From positions 62,001-126,000 of the forward strand of contig JAVXUO010001960.1 of the NCBI GenBank assembly GCA_033065855.1: a stretch of DNA of 64,000 nucleotides. The letters are read 5' to 3'. This stretch comes from Escallonia rubra (lineage: Eukaryota; Streptophyta; Magnoliopsida; Escalloniales; Escalloniaceae). Both the position numbers and the translations under genes were made by a program. The notes under the pieces are model-generated. The model made no database searches. It was not told where the DNA came from and worked only from the letters and a program-made list of their open reading frames with translations. This document shows, piece by piece, positions 11,108 to 23,390 of this stretch (positions are counted from its first letter, which is position 1; each line of letters starts with the position of its first letter).

Positions 11108-11389
11108 GTGACATGGAAACTTTAGTTTTTAATTAGTCTCAGATGTCAATGAAATGTCATTCGCAGAGTATAAAGATGACTCAAAGGGTTGCATAGTCAG
11201 TGTCGTCTGCATGCATTTTATTTAGGAGCTCCCTATGATACCCCTTTCACGATAGTCGTGATGGAATCTGTCATCTTTCAATTCATTGCATAGTCAGTGT
11301 GGTCCATTTTGTCTAGGGGCTCCCTGTGATTCCTCTTTCGCTGCGCATCATATTGCCTGGCACGACCAAGAATTTTACCCTCTAAAAAA
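11108..11389 (+). other. Decayed sequence with a ~96-bp direct repeat
   Basis: GCATAGTCAGTGT...GGAGCTCCCT..TGAT.CC.CTTTC occurs twice, near 11,192 and 11,288. No gene recognised. It separates the LTR-like block from the pararetrovirus remnant. Confidence 0.4.
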
Positions 11390-11559
11390 TGGATCAAAAC
11401 AGATCAACTCATGAACATGCGAATGGCAAATGTCGATGAGTTCGAGCCAGAATATGAAGCATATCATATGCTGGTCATAATAAATGGAAACATTTCATTA
11501 TAGAGCGATTAATCCAATTCGACTCCTTAGACGATGATTTTCTAATAGGAAATACTTTC

Positions 11560-11838
11560 CTCATACAAACTGAAAATTGACCATTTATTCAGGAAGAGTT
11601 TCATTTTGAAATACAACGTCAAAAAATTCTGTTGTTAAAATATGCTGCTAAAAAATGTAAATTTAGTTTTCATCCAAAAAAATTAGGAGAAATCCAAAAG
11701 CATATCAAGAGTGAGTATCTCTATGCAGCCCAGCGTGGTGAAGAGAACAAAAAAGACTCATGGAAAAGGTTACCTAAAGAAGAACTAACCAAGGAAGAAT
11801 TACTTAACGAAGAAGTAATCAAAGAAAATGACAGTTGA
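11560..11838 (+). pseudogene. Pararetrovirus polyprotein fragment upstream of reverse transcriptase
   Basis: An open stretch (11,632-11,838, 68 codons, Lys/Glu-rich) continues an otherwise broken polyprotein frame. Its position, 5' of the reverse transcriptase, would correspond to the region between coat protein/protease and reverse transcriptase, but no protease motif is visible. The frame stops at 11,838 and resumes with further interruptions to about 12,050. Confidence 0.5.
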
Positions 11839-12089
11839 GTTAAAGAAATAAACAAACATTATCAATGCTAACAAGTAAAAGAAATTCCTAGTTTTGATAG
11901 TATAAAAAAGATGTTACAAAATAATTTTAGTGATGACCAGCTAAAGTTATGGGAAAATGATAAATCTTGGGCAACATTGACCCTCAAGGATAAAGATTAT
12001 GTGGTTAACGTAAAACCAATGCAACATAGTCTTGAGATGGTTTAGGAATTTGAACGACAGATTCCCTGAAATACTAAAACAAGGGTTAA

Positions 12090-12582
12090 TAAGACCCAGT
12101 GAGAGTCCTCATTCAAGTCCGGTTTTCATGGTAAAAAATATGCAGAACAGGCGAGAGGAAAAGCCAGATTAGTCATAGACTATAGAGCTTTAAACACAGC
12201 AACAGTCAAAGATGGTTATAAAATTCCAAACAAGGATATGGTGATAAACAAAATCCAGCTAGCCAATTTTTCTCGAAGTTTGATTTAAAAAGTGGATATT
12301 GGCAAATCAAATTGGAAGAATCATTAATTCCATTAACTGCCTTTAATACACCACAAAGGGCACTATGAATGGACGATGTTACCATTTAGATTGAAAAATG
12401 CTTCGCCTTTATTCTCAAGAAGGATGAATAACATTTTTAAAAAGCACGTAGATTACTGTGTGGTGTACATAGATGGCATATTGGTATTCTCAAAAACCAG
12501 AGAAGAACATAGAAATCATCTAAAAAAGATAACACAAGAATTCATTGCACCATGGATTAGTACTATCACAAAAGAAATGTGA
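12090..12582 (+). pseudogene. Pararetrovirus reverse transcriptase, broken
   Basis: The motif LVIDYRALN is encoded near 12,165-12,195 and the palm motif at about 12,461-12,490 reads YIDGILVFS. The family motif has two aspartates (YxDD); here the second is Gly, so a catalytic metal ligand is lost. Motifs are split between frames by at least one shift near 12,270-12,370. MLPFRLKNAS before the palm motif is the usual fingers/palm block. Non-functional. Confidence 0.75.
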
Positions 12583-12724
12583 ATGGGAACAAACCACCAT
12601 TAACTTTCTAGGATTGAGAATAAAAGACAGTAGAAAATTTGTCCTTCAAGATCACATAGCTGAAAAAATAAAGCTATTTTCAAAACAAATCAATGATGTA
12701 AAGTAACTTCAAAGATTAATTGGG

Positions 12725-13234
12725 TTGCTAAATTACGCGAAGAAATCCATCCTTCATTTATCAAACCTAACAGAAACCTTAAGTAAAAAGCTTAGAAAAG
12801 GAAATTGGATACGGGAAGATGAAGATGAAGATACCCAAAATGTTCTATGGATAAAAGGTAAGATAAAAACCCTGCCAAAATTAAGCTTGCCTAAACAAGG
12901 AGACAAGTTAGTTCTAGAAACTGACGCTTCTGAAAATTGTTGGGGAGCAGTATTAAAAGCAATACCCCCTAATCAAGCTGAAGAACAGCTGTGTGAATAC
13001 CGGAGTGGAACCTTTAAGGATGCAGAAACTCGGTATCACATAAATGAAAAAGAGTTTTTAGCTATAAAACGTAGCATAAAATCTTTTTACATATTTCTAG
13101 TTTCAGAACACTTTCTTATTAGAATAGATAATAGGCGTTTTAAAGCTTCCCTCAAAAGAGACTTAAGACATGTTAGTCAAACAAGACTTCATCGATGGCA
13201 ACAATGGTTCAGCTATTATACTTTTGATGTATAA
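12725..13234 (+). pseudogene. Pararetrovirus RNase H domain, longest surviving frame
   Basis: A 169-codon frame carries the connection region and RNase H. ETDAS near codon 74 is the first catalytic aspartate block, KEFLAIKRSIKSF the Glu block, and IRIDNRRF the later Asp block (usually TD.). It ends with the LHRWQQWF segment typical just after RNase H in plant pararetroviruses. It lacks a credible start codon of its own and is cut off from the reverse transcriptase by frameshifts and stops. Confidence 0.75.
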
Positions 13235-13369
13235 TACATCTCATCAGCCAAAAGTGCACTTGCAGATAGCCTAACCAGGGAATTATGCTTTATGATGCAG
13301 GGAGTTGTTGTTATCCCAAAAAAGGACTACTCAAAAGGCCTTAAAATAAAGGTATGAAACAGGAGATCC

Positions 13370-14778
13370 TGAAGTCGGTCTACTGAGAGAACCATTAGGA
13401 AAATTTGACTACTACATCATTTACCCTAAAAAGAAAGAGGACAGTTCTTTGTTACTAACAAATCCTCCCCTAGTAGTGGAAGAGGATGGTTGGAACTATT
13501 AACCCGAAAGCTCTAAAACATGACGATACAAAACTAAGCATTCAAAACCGATGCATAAGTTTTGGAATAAAAAGAGTAAGGCTGAAGCTTCAACAGCAAG
13601 GCGCCCTAAACAAGTGGGCAAGAAAATAAAAAATTACTACCCTAACAACAAGGATCTAAAAGTAAAAGTGGCAACTGACGAAGATGAAAAATCTTCAAAG
13701 CAAAATGCTACCATAACACAAACCATTGATAATAAAACAAAATCGTATTATGATCTAGGGTTATGTGAATAGAGTAAAAATCTCTTTGAAAATGTCTGGC
13801 ATTATCTGAGGGAAAATTATCGAAAAGAGTTACGAAGAACCCTCAGTCAATTACCTGATTATGTTAAGCACTTGAAAGAAAGGCTTAATATAAACGATGA
13901 AGAAGGAATGATAGTCCTACAAGAAAAGGAAGAAAGAATTTGATTGCTAGAAGAACTAGAATCATTGCTCCCAGTCGATATCATTACAAAAATTAAAGAA
14001 TTAGCTAGGAAGGAGAATGAACACGAAGAGATCCTTCGCAAACCAGAAATGAAAGTGTTCCTGAATTGGGATTATGGATGGCCAAGCCTCATATTACCAT
14101 CAGACAAGATTGATCTTAGATAGATTGAACATGGACTCGTAGACACATTCAAAATAAATTGAGATGATTGGTAACTCATCAATAGTCTCCCAACTATAGT
14201 TCGATATGCTCTTGGAGTTATGGGATTCAGTCAACAGATTATCATAGTCCAAATACTGTCAACACTGGCAGAAATAAGTGAAACCAAATTCTACCAACCA
14301 TACCAGATTTGGTTCATTTATCGATTCGCTAATAAAAAGTTAATGAATTTATACCAACCACATAAGGATGAGCTATAGAACACGTATAATCCGGAGAAAG
14401 AGAAGATCGAAAGAATTAGTTGTGTCCATGCAACCATTGAAAACATGGTAGCCAATCCCCCATAAGCATGTTTTTGTGACGGACGAAGGATAGTAATCGT
14501 GAAGTGGTGTAGAGCATCCATAGAGCCCTCCAAACAGGGTCAAGATCAGGTAATCAAACTCTATGAACAGTTCAACAGCCAAGGAAAATAAGAACATGAT
14601 TTGCCTAGCCAAACTTTTGAGCTTTACAAAAAGGTGCGGGACCACAGAATATGCATGATTGAAATGGTCATAATGGCCAGCGAAAAATGACAAAGCCAAG
14701 TTGGAAAGAGAATAAAGATGTCTGCCACAATAAAAGAGAAAGAGGACTCTAAAAAAATAATAGAGGATTTTCACTATT
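13370..14778 (+). pseudogene. Pararetrovirus downstream ORF (ORF2-like), broken
   Basis: After RNase H the plus strand keeps a coding-like, Lys/Glu-rich frame with several stop codons. The open part at 13,551-13,772 (73 codons) is basic, and further segments continue to about 14,778. No domain is recognised. Its position after RNase H matches the second ORF of unknown function in Florendovirus-type genomes. The minus-strand frames overlapping 14,318-14,774 are antisense shadows. Confidence 0.5.
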
Positions 14779-14799
14779 AAAGAATCTTATGTGCCTGAT

Positions 14800-15000
14800 C
14801 CTTTCATCTATAAAAAGGGTCGAAGTAAGAGCTAAAAGGCAGAGAAAGTCTGAGAGAGTGTGAAGTGTGTAAGAGTGTGAAGTAGTCTAAGAGTATGAGT
14901 GTGCTAAGATTTAGTGTGTGCAACAATAGAAGGAACCATTCCTTTTTATTGCTTTTATGTAATATTTCATTTCCAGTATAAATAAAAAGGTAATGATTTT
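14800..15000 (+). promoter_or_regulatory. Pararetrovirus promoter and polyadenylation region
   Basis: CTATAAAAAGGG at 14,808-14,819 is a good plant TATA box. About 170 bp downstream, after a TTTTATGTAATATTT U-rich stretch, lies AATAAA at 14,981. A TATA followed by a nearby poly(A) signal is the layout of the terminally redundant pararetrovirus transcript. Activity is unknown. Confidence 0.6.
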
Positions 15001-17230
15001 AGTACGACGTCTTATATTGCATTTTTCAAAACCAATATCCTAAAAGCTTGAGAATATTTGATAATAGCCATTAGTCAAATCTGAGAAATGTAAGGCAACG
15101 AGCAGTGTGTCCACTTGATGAAAAGCTTGGATATCGAAAAGCAACAGGAGAAGCATGGCGGGCGTACATTCAAGGACCAAGAACAACATCTCTGTAAGTA
15201 GCATTATATCCTGAAATAACTTTATGGTTTATATTGTATATGACAAATTATTAGGGTGCATAAAATATTATTTTTCTAAAGTTTTGGGGCTAGATTCCAA
15301 ATATGTTAAAGTACTATAGTTATCTAGCACTATTGAGGGAGAAGATTTAATCTGGACCATCCATAAATCATGGATAAACGGCCAGATCGCGTTGGCAAGA
15401 AAACTAATTTGCTTGCACAGCCAGTGGATCGCGTCCCTATATATATATGTTGACTATCCTCCTATTCTAAATGAATAGGAAACCTTTTCTCTTATTTCTC
15501 TTGAGATATTAACACATATCTCGTCAATATTTATTTCATATTCCAAAATAGGAAATTCTCAAATTGTCTCCAGTTTTAATACTCTTGGTGCTAGCAAAGA
15601 ATACAATAATATTTAATTTGAATAAAAAAAATATTTATTTTGAAAAAATTAAATTCACCAATTTAATCATCAAATTATAAATTAAATGATTCATTAGCAA
15701 AGATTAGAACACTCGTTAGTGTGCGACCCCATAGGTTCAATACTAAACCGATAGTAAATTAGCCGAACCAATTTACCAATCAAGGTTGGCGTCTAGGAAC
15801 ACACCTTAAAGACCAGATAACATGAAGTAATATAATATCTTTTACTCTTAAGAACCTTAAGAAGAGTAATATAATATTTCCTTCCATCTTTACAGCTCCG
15901 GGTTAACCCTAGGATATGGTTTAACTGTCAAATCCCAATAGGTCACCAGCTATGTTTCAAGTCAACTATAATTGACTAGTGAATGACGTAAGAAACTTAT
16001 TTTCTTCATTCATTCATTTGCCCTGGCCAAGGTCTTAATTTAGTCGTTATAATTAATGTCATCGTAGAGCTTAAACTCATTACAAAAAGTTAATGGATTC
16101 CTTCTTAATCAATCATTAATTCTACGAGTATTCAATCATACCTAATATCCATTCAACTAGCACCCTCGGGCATTAGGTATCCGGAATCAAAGTACGATAA
16201 ATAACTTGTTAATTAATATGACGATCTTAGGTCAAAGGAAACTCTTATACCATGTTCATCATGAGAGTATCCTATTGACAATTTAATAGTAATATTAACC
16301 ATTAGGAATTCTCAATTGAGTCGGTTCGATGATCATATCTCCATATGCATAATCTATATATGTAATTTAGTAAAGGAGATCAACTCGATGATCATAAGAG
16401 TCATCTATATATGTCTCCATTAGGATCTCTTAATTGAGTCCGGATCATCAAGGTTATATTCTTAATGATTCTATGATCAAGAACAATTTAGATTAAATAG
16501 TAAAATATTTAACTCTCATTATCATGACAACAAGTCTCTAAATTTAATCAAGGACATATTAGTCAAATTATCAAATAATAAATATAATAGTAAGATAACG
16601 ATTGCCATTTAGTGATCAAAACATGTTGATTACAAGGTGACCCAATCACTACATGAGACATTGGATCTTGGGCATATCAATTCCATCCCCAACACAATGT
16701 ACGAAACGGAAATGAATGAACATGCCAATTACAACATTCCTAGTCGGTTTTGTCTGGCATTTCCTTAACACAATGTTATGGTGATGAGTAGGGGTTTAGC
16801 AATGAAATCTTGGTTATTGTTGCTCATCCTTTAGATTTAGCTATCAATTAAATAGAGGTGAGAGATAGGGGTGATTGGCAAAGAGGAGTGGGACATGCAA
16901 ATAAATGAGATGAGGGAGACTGGACAAGAGTCAGACTATGAGAAAGGTAGGGAGAGTAAAGAAGTGGTGGTGCTGGGTTATACGATCAGGAAGAGTTAGG
17001 GTTAGATTTAGTGTGTTTAGAACTACAGTATCGATAGAATTTCATTTTAAATATAGAAATTTTGTTGTTTAGTATATTTAAACAAGGAATGGATTTTAAT
17101 TTCATGGAATTTGATTGGATTTGTCTCTATGGTGTGAAATTCGACAAATGATGGTCGAATTTCATGAGATTTGGATTTACTTGAATTTAAAATAATTATT
17201 TACCTATATTACCCTTTTCTAAATCCCTAC
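15001..17230. other. AT-rich spacer, probably LTR-retroelement derived
   Basis: No open frame or protein similarity seen. The part from about 15,330 to 16,740 has a TATA-like CTATATATATATG at 15,431 and a moderately GC segment (TTAGTGTGCGACCCCATAGG near 15,717) of a type I associate with non-coding LTR sequence, but no LTR ends or duplications were located. Confidence 0.35.
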
Positions 17231-17239
17231 AACAGATGA

Positions 17240-18265
17240 ACCCGCTAGAATCGTCTTCACTGCTGCTGTCATCACACCACATTTACTACCACAACCATTA
17301 TTGCCACCATTATATTACAGTCACTACCACCACTAGTAGATTGTTATACCCACCACAATAGCCAAACAATTGTCATCGCCACACACCACCATGACACCAT
17401 CGTTACTGAAAGTGTTACATCACCACCACGACACCATCGTTATTAAATGTGTCACATCACCACCACGACCGCTGTTATCGTCGATAAATCGCCATGGCTG
17501 TTTCTGCCGCCACACCACCATCACCATCATCAATGCTACCATGGACGTTATTAGCCATTACTCCTGGTGCAACTATATCAACCCTGTCACGTTTAACATG
17601 TCTTATATCACCACCACCACCACCGTCTATGTGCTCACCATCATGACTACTATTGCCAACATACAAGTAGAGATACATGGATACCACCACTACCACTACC
17701 ATCCTTAGAATCACTAGACTGCCCAGTAACCATCGTTGTTGATGCCACTCCACCACTGCCATCATAGCCGATGACACAACGCCATCACCACCACCACCAT
17801 CACCGCTGCAGTCACCACAACTTATGTCACCAACATCACTACTAGTTATGACCCTGGTACGACTAGCACCAAAACTATTGGTACCATGACTAAATCGCTC
17901 CACCATCTTCACCACCACTGCTGCTATTATCAGTTTATGTCGATGCCATATGATAACACCACCCCTGACGCTACAACACCACCACTGATGCCGCACCACT
18001 AAATCGCTCCTCCATTTTCACCACCACTGTTGCTACTATCAGTTTCTGTCGATGCCATACGATAACACCACCACTGATGCCGCACCACTACCACCGTCAC
18101 TATTGTCACCATCCTTACCACTAGTAACATCTCAATAACACCACCACCCACCGCCACCATCATTACCATTGTTACCATCACTTGACCACCACACCACTTC
18201 CACCGTTAAAGTCGTTACTCCGCCACTTACACCACGAATATTCACTCAACGACACCACCATGATG
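17240..18265. repeat. CAC/ACC-rich degenerate trinucleotide repeat
   Basis: About 1 kb dominated by CAC, ACC, CCA and CAT triplets with interspersed ATCGTT and GTCGATGCC pieces. It gives long His/Thr frames on one strand and Val/Gly frames on the other, none with protein-like composition. A second tract of the same type lies at 52,860-53,560. Confidence 0.75.
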
Positions 18266-18337
18266 TGGTGCCACAAGAACATGTGAAAATCACTTGCCAC
18301 AGTTTTTTTTCACTAATGGTCCGAGAAATTTATTACA
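18266..18337. other. Short spacer
   Basis: Contains a poly-T run; leads into an LTR start. Confidence 0.3.
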
Positions 18338-19270
18338 TGTAAGATCCTAAATTTAATAACTAATTGCTTATAATTTTGGCCATCTTCGTAGTTTTAGTAA
18401 CATTTTGGGATACTTATAAATGAGTAATACATCCTTAGAGGTCTTTTAAGTTATTTATCAAGTTTAGAGAAATAAAGACTAGTCAGTTTGTGTTTTATTG
18501 ATAAAGCGAGTTTGGTCTTCCATAGAGATAGGCAAAGGGAAACCTAGGGCTTTGAGGATTTCAATTTTTTATCCAAAATTGGTAAGTAATCTTAAAACCA
18601 CTCTGGATACAAAGTTTTGATGTTTTGTGGCTCTTTGCGATTGTGATATCCATTAGACCAGTTTTGAGTTGAATATACTTTAGAATCTACACATGCTTAG
18701 GTTAACGTAAGGCCGTGATATGATATGATAGTTGTTACCGATATGCAAGCTTTAAAATTCGAACGTTTGTGTGCTTTATACTTCCTGTATTATGTGATTG
18801 TATCGTATTTGATTATTAGTTCAATTACTCGAATATGTTCTTTAAATTTGGTTTGATCTTTGGAAGGTGAATACCATAAATAAGATTATTTGTCATGCTA
18901 AGATTGTTTGTCATCTTTGTAATTTCACTTCTATACGTTTCGTTTTGACTCAGGTATACATTATTGAATATCTACATTATCCTCCATTTGTGTGTGTGTG
19001 TGTTATCTTTGTTGAACTTTGTGCTAACCCCTCATTTCCTCCCATTTCAAATAATTAAGCTAAGACAACGTAGAGGAGTTAATATCCATATGCATGACCT
19101 TGTAATAGTTTTATAATTTGGCTTTTGGGAACCCCAAATAGCTGAGAAGTGATTAGTCGTATCAGATTTTTGCTGCAGTTACTAGACATTGAGGGTTGAT
19201 GTGAATATTTAAATTGAGATATGTTTTCTAGCTTAGATTACCTCTTTCAATGTTGTATTTTTGTAAAATG

Positions 19271-21611
19271 TGTTTCTATCCAATCCTAGCTACACACTTT
19301 TGACCACTCTTGGGTCCCACTCCCATGACACGTCAACATTTTTAACGGTCAAAGATTAACGCTACCGAAGCGCACCCTTAAGTAACATACTTTTCTTCTT
19401 CGTTAATCAACGTACTTTTTCTTCGCCAAATAACGTACTTTTCTTCTCTGCTAAGTAACGTACATTTCTTCTTCGCAAAGTAAACTACTTTGGGGCGACC
19501 TCAGCCTTCCCCCAAGGGTTGGCTATTTCATGACCATTACCATCATGTAGCCGCAATCTGGATAAGAGTGCCACCCGTGGCCCTATCACCGCGCCCGAGC
19601 ACCGTCTACGCTTCACGTGCCCCCAGCACGACACCTACCTCAGTGACAGCCGTCGTCGCGCCCAAGCGTCATCTCTACGTCACGTGCCCCCAGCATGCAT
19701 GCCTCAAGGAGAGCCGTCACCGTGCCTGAGCACCATATGCGCGTCATGTGCCCATGGTATGACGTCCATCTCCCTGATAGCCGTTGCCGCGCCCGAGCGT
19801 TGTCTCTGCATTACGTGCCCCCAACACGATGCTTGTCTCCACAACCGCCGTCACTGCGCCCACGCACCATCTCCATGAAAGCCATCGCCACGCCCATGTG
19901 TCTTTGATGTGTCACATTCCATGCACGACACGCATCCATAGTGCCCATGCGCTCTCACCATTAAGCATGTCCCCTGCACCACACATATATGCTGCGCCCA
20001 TGCCTCGCACTGCTTATACTGTCACGCGACCCGACTCTGTGTCACACTACCACACCCCTACGTTGGTCCATACTTTCACCACACCATACGCACCTTGCCT
20101 TGGTTGTGGAATATGCTTCGACCAACTCCTCGAGTGTGCAGTATCCCTCGGGGATAGGCAACTCATTCAGGACACTATCTCCACCAGAGAGCTCCAAGTG
20201 CTCTTGCGTGAGGACTCCCCTCCCACCAGGTAGGCGACTCATCTAAGGCACTACCCTGGCGCGCTCTGAGTGCTCTGGCGTAAGGACTCACCCAGGGGAT
20301 AGGCTTGCTCTTTAAGACACTTTCTCCACTAAGGATCTCCAAGTGCTCCGGCATGAAGACTCCCTTTTCTGCCAGGTAGGCAACTCCTTCGCGACATTGC
20401 CTTACGCGTCAGGTAGGCGACACATCAGGGACACTACCTTGTTGTTTTGGGCAAGAGATGGAAGACTACCTTGACCCGTCAACTAAAAGACTCCTCCCAG
20501 ACACTACTTTGGCATGCTCCGATTGCTCCAGTACAAGGACTCACCTGCGGGATGGGCTCACTCTCTAAGACACTAAATATGCTAGGGAGTTCCAAGTGCT
20601 CCAGCATGAAGACTCCCCCTCCGCCAGGTACGTGACTCTTTCGGGACACTGCCTTGGCTTGTCAGGTAGGCAACTCCTCTCAGACACTACCTCGGGCCCC
20701 GGCGTGTTGGGCAGGTGACCCCTTCCAGACACCATATCTGCTTGTTAGGTAGGGGACTCCTTTAGGATACTCATTTGGCACGCTCTGAGTGCTTCAGCAT
20801 GACGACTCACCCATCGGATAGGCTCACTCTCTAAGACACTATCTCCGTCCGGGTGTCGTGTGACTAGTCTACTTGTTCCAGCATTTGGGGCTTTTCATTG
20901 GCACTCTTAGGTACTATAACCCTCGGGTCACTCCAAGATAGGAGCAGGTCTCTAGAGGGCATCGCACCCAGTCTGCCTGGCAGTCGGGCATCAAGCCTTC
21001 CCCTCCACTATCGGTCTTTGGCATTTCTCGACGCCCCTGTGGGACTCTGTAAGGGATTTAAACTGATGGCTAGATTAAAGGGTTCTTTGGCTACACTGGC
21101 GTTGGGTTGGTCAATCTTTGCAGACAGACAGAGCGGCACTATGTGGGGTAGGGGGTGAATATACAATCTAACAGCCGTGGAATATCGATATTTATGGCCT
21201 TCTCGGTGATATGTCACTCCTAGGGAACACCACATGTCACTTGATGACATCATCATATCAAGCTCTAAAACTAGAGGACTTGAGAATTCATTTGGAGGAC
21301 TTCAGACTTCAAAACATAACTCATTCTTACATTCATTTTCTCATTTTAGAATTCTAGAGAAAGAAACACATGGAACCGTAATGCAGGACCGTGATGTTGG
21401 ACCTAAGCACTGGACTGCGACTATCGTCTTGTATTCACCCCGCGCCTTCACCCTTGCAGCACTGCCACTCCTCAGGCGTTGTCTGGGAAGCCCTTGGTCT
21501 CTGCCTTACTTCATCCTTGCTCTGTTCAACATCAGCATACTTGGCATCTAACTCGGACTGTATTCCTTGTGGCACCTCTGCGTCTACTCCGAACCCACTT
21601 CCTTGGCATTA
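19271..21611 (+). repeat. 5' LTR of the gag-only element
   Basis: 2,341 bp, starting TGTTTCTATCC and ending CTTGGCATTA (expected CA; the other LTR has CATCA). It carries AAGTAACGTACTTTTCTTC-type repeats at 19,380-19,490, a degenerate ~65-bp repeat around GTCACGTGCCCCCAGCAC at 19,570-19,900, and CTCCAAGTGCTCC...GGTAGGCAACTC repeats at 20,110-20,880. Open frames here follow the repeats and are not genes. Confidence 0.75.
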
Positions 21612-21632
21612 TTTGGCGACTTTGTTGGGGAA
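21612..21632 (+). other. Primer-binding-site region of the gag-only element
   Basis: TTTGGCGACTTTGTTGGGGA directly follows the 5' LTR. It resembles the TTGGCGCC...GTGGGGA start of the internal region in plant gypsy Tat/Athila-type elements. The matching tRNA was not determined. Confidence 0.5.
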
Positions 21633-21794
21633 GCAAGCATCAAAGTGCAGTTCATCCTTTGTTTGACACACCCAACCCACCATACCTCAACAACAGAGGA
21701 CTACCAGCCACTGGCTTAAACTGGCCATCAAAGAGGAGTATCACCTCCAGGACCAAAAGGAGACCAGCCACAACCAGTCCGAGCCCTCCCCAGA

Positions 21795-23390
21795 ATGGAT
21801 GCACCCAATATTCTAGCGATCGTCAATGCCACAGTCCAGTGCCTCGCTCCTATCATCACCGACCTCGAAGACTACCAATCATCTCTCATGGACGCGATCT
21901 TGGAAGTGCAAAAATCAATCCAAGTCTTGACTTCACAGTCCCAACCTCTCAAGGCCTCAGAGCTCCACGTGTTATGCCCACTACTCACCCCATGTCATCG
22001 CAAGCTCCGAGATTAGCCCATGTTGCTCAGATCTAGCCTTCAGGACCTGCGCTAGTTTTGGACACTACCCAGGTCCTAGTGTCGATCACCGCTACCTTAG
22101 TCCTCTCAGTCATCGGTGGTAGGATTCACGGCACCTATCAGCGGTAGGAATCGCGGCACCTATTCCCACGGTGCCTAACCGTACCTCTACTTGGAACACT
22201 TCAGATACGCACAACTCAATTGAGATGAAACATAATCCCATGACGCTGACTTGCTCCAGCAGGCCTTTCTTGACTTCCAATCCCCTGTTGCTGGCACTAT
22301 CATGTGCAAACTACGCCCCAAGATGTTGCTCCGATTCACCAAACCTTCTGTCATTGTCATCCCCTCAATGTCTCAGATCGCCCCGTCTGGGGACTCGATG
22401 CCAGTATCATCCTGATCGAGCACAAACCTTCGCATGCTTCATATGTCACCAAGCATGACCTTGACACCAGCCTCCTCTATCACAAAGAGTCATCCTTATC
22501 GCACTCATCATCCAACCATTTCCCTACTCTAGCAACCTTTGCCACCAAACCATATCCTATGAAGTACAAGCAACCATCCTTCACCTTGTTCAACAGCAAA
22601 TAGGAGAATGCCCTCACTAGCTTTGTTGGTTCCGTAGAGCACTGCTTGGAGGATGACGCTTTAAAGCTTCAAGAATTTCAGAATTCTGATACTGGCCTCA
22701 GCTACTTTTGGTAGATCCCCATGGGTACCATTCACTCTTGGTCTGACATGGTCTAGTTTCACAATGGAACGGAGTGTGTGACCATCATTGACACTGCAGG
22801 CATCTGCTAGAACCGTGGGGAGGACCTCAATGCCTATGTCAAACGATTTCATCACAAGTTCTTGGAATGTAGTGACTTCAGCAAAGATGAAACCCTTATA
22901 CCCATTTACATCAAGAACATGAGAGACACATGTAGGGTCTACCTTGAAATCCTCCAGCTTCGATCTTGGGGACAACTCAAGGAAGCTGCGTGACGCACCT
23001 ATGACTTTGTTGGTCCATCAAGGACCCCGAAGCCTCAAACTCAGAATGCCCTAACTGCGACGATGAAAGCAGCCAGTGACGATGACAACAGCCAAAAGCG
23101 ACAATCCCAAGGAGGGCACGGGCTCCCTAATAAGAGAAGGCAACCGATGCGTGCCCTGAAATACCCATGAGACTTCAGCACAGTCAAAGCGCTCCTCAAG
23201 GCTTGGATTAACAATAATTCTACGACCCTTCTTGATGTCAAATCATAGCTTACCCCAGAAGACTTAGCCAATCTCAACTACTGCCCCTATCATCAGATTG
23301 TTGGTCACGGTCTCAAGTGGTCTTGGGGCCTCAAGTTCGCCTTTGCTGACAAGATTGCATCCAGGGAGCTCAAACACTAAGTGCGGGGAC
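21795..23390 (+). pseudogene. Retrotransposon gag (Tat-type), multiply interrupted
   Basis: A short open frame starts at 21,795 (73 codons). Downstream, a broken frame from about 22,540 to 23,380 shows the plant gypsy Gag core: a FTLFNSK block, IPMGTIHSWSDMV (usual ...PPGSIHSWDDMV), a DLNAYVKRFHHK block and IKNMRDTCRVYLEIL. It ends with a zinc-knuckle-like YCPYHQIVGHGLKWSW, in which the final Cys of the usual CxxHxxxGHxxxxC is Trp. There are at least six in-frame stops. No protease follows. Confidence 0.65.

Larger units (their letters stand above)
11390..15000 (+). mobile_element. Endogenous pararetrovirus copy (Caulimoviridae), decayed
   Basis: Contains, in order on the plus strand, reverse-transcriptase fragments, an RNase H fragment, a second downstream ORF-like region, and a TATA/poly(A) intergenic segment. 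That is the gene order of a plant pararetrovirus. There are many in-frame stops and frameshifts and no integrase. Movement-protein and coat-protein regions are not recognisable upstream, so the copy is partial. A separate ORF after RNase H is known from Florendovirus-type endogenous viruses, which is the tentative placement; Petuvirus-like is an alternative. It cannot encode a functional virus as seen. Confidence 0.75.

Noticed and set aside
9904..11112. Second solo LTR with target duplication
   Set aside because: TGACA occurs on both sides but the right copy is one base out of register from a CA end, so the duplication is not accepted.
14318..14774. 133-codon minus-strand frame with hydrophobic segments
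   Set aside because: Antisense to the pararetrovirus downstream ORF; membrane-like composition is a shadow effect.
17370..18181. His/Thr- and Val/Gly-rich open frames
   Set aside because: Products of CAC trinucleotide repetition on both strands.
19490..20246. Several overlapping open frames up to 149 codons
   Set aside because: They lie in the LTR minisatellites of the gag-only element, have overlapping phases and are not conserved in the second LTR.
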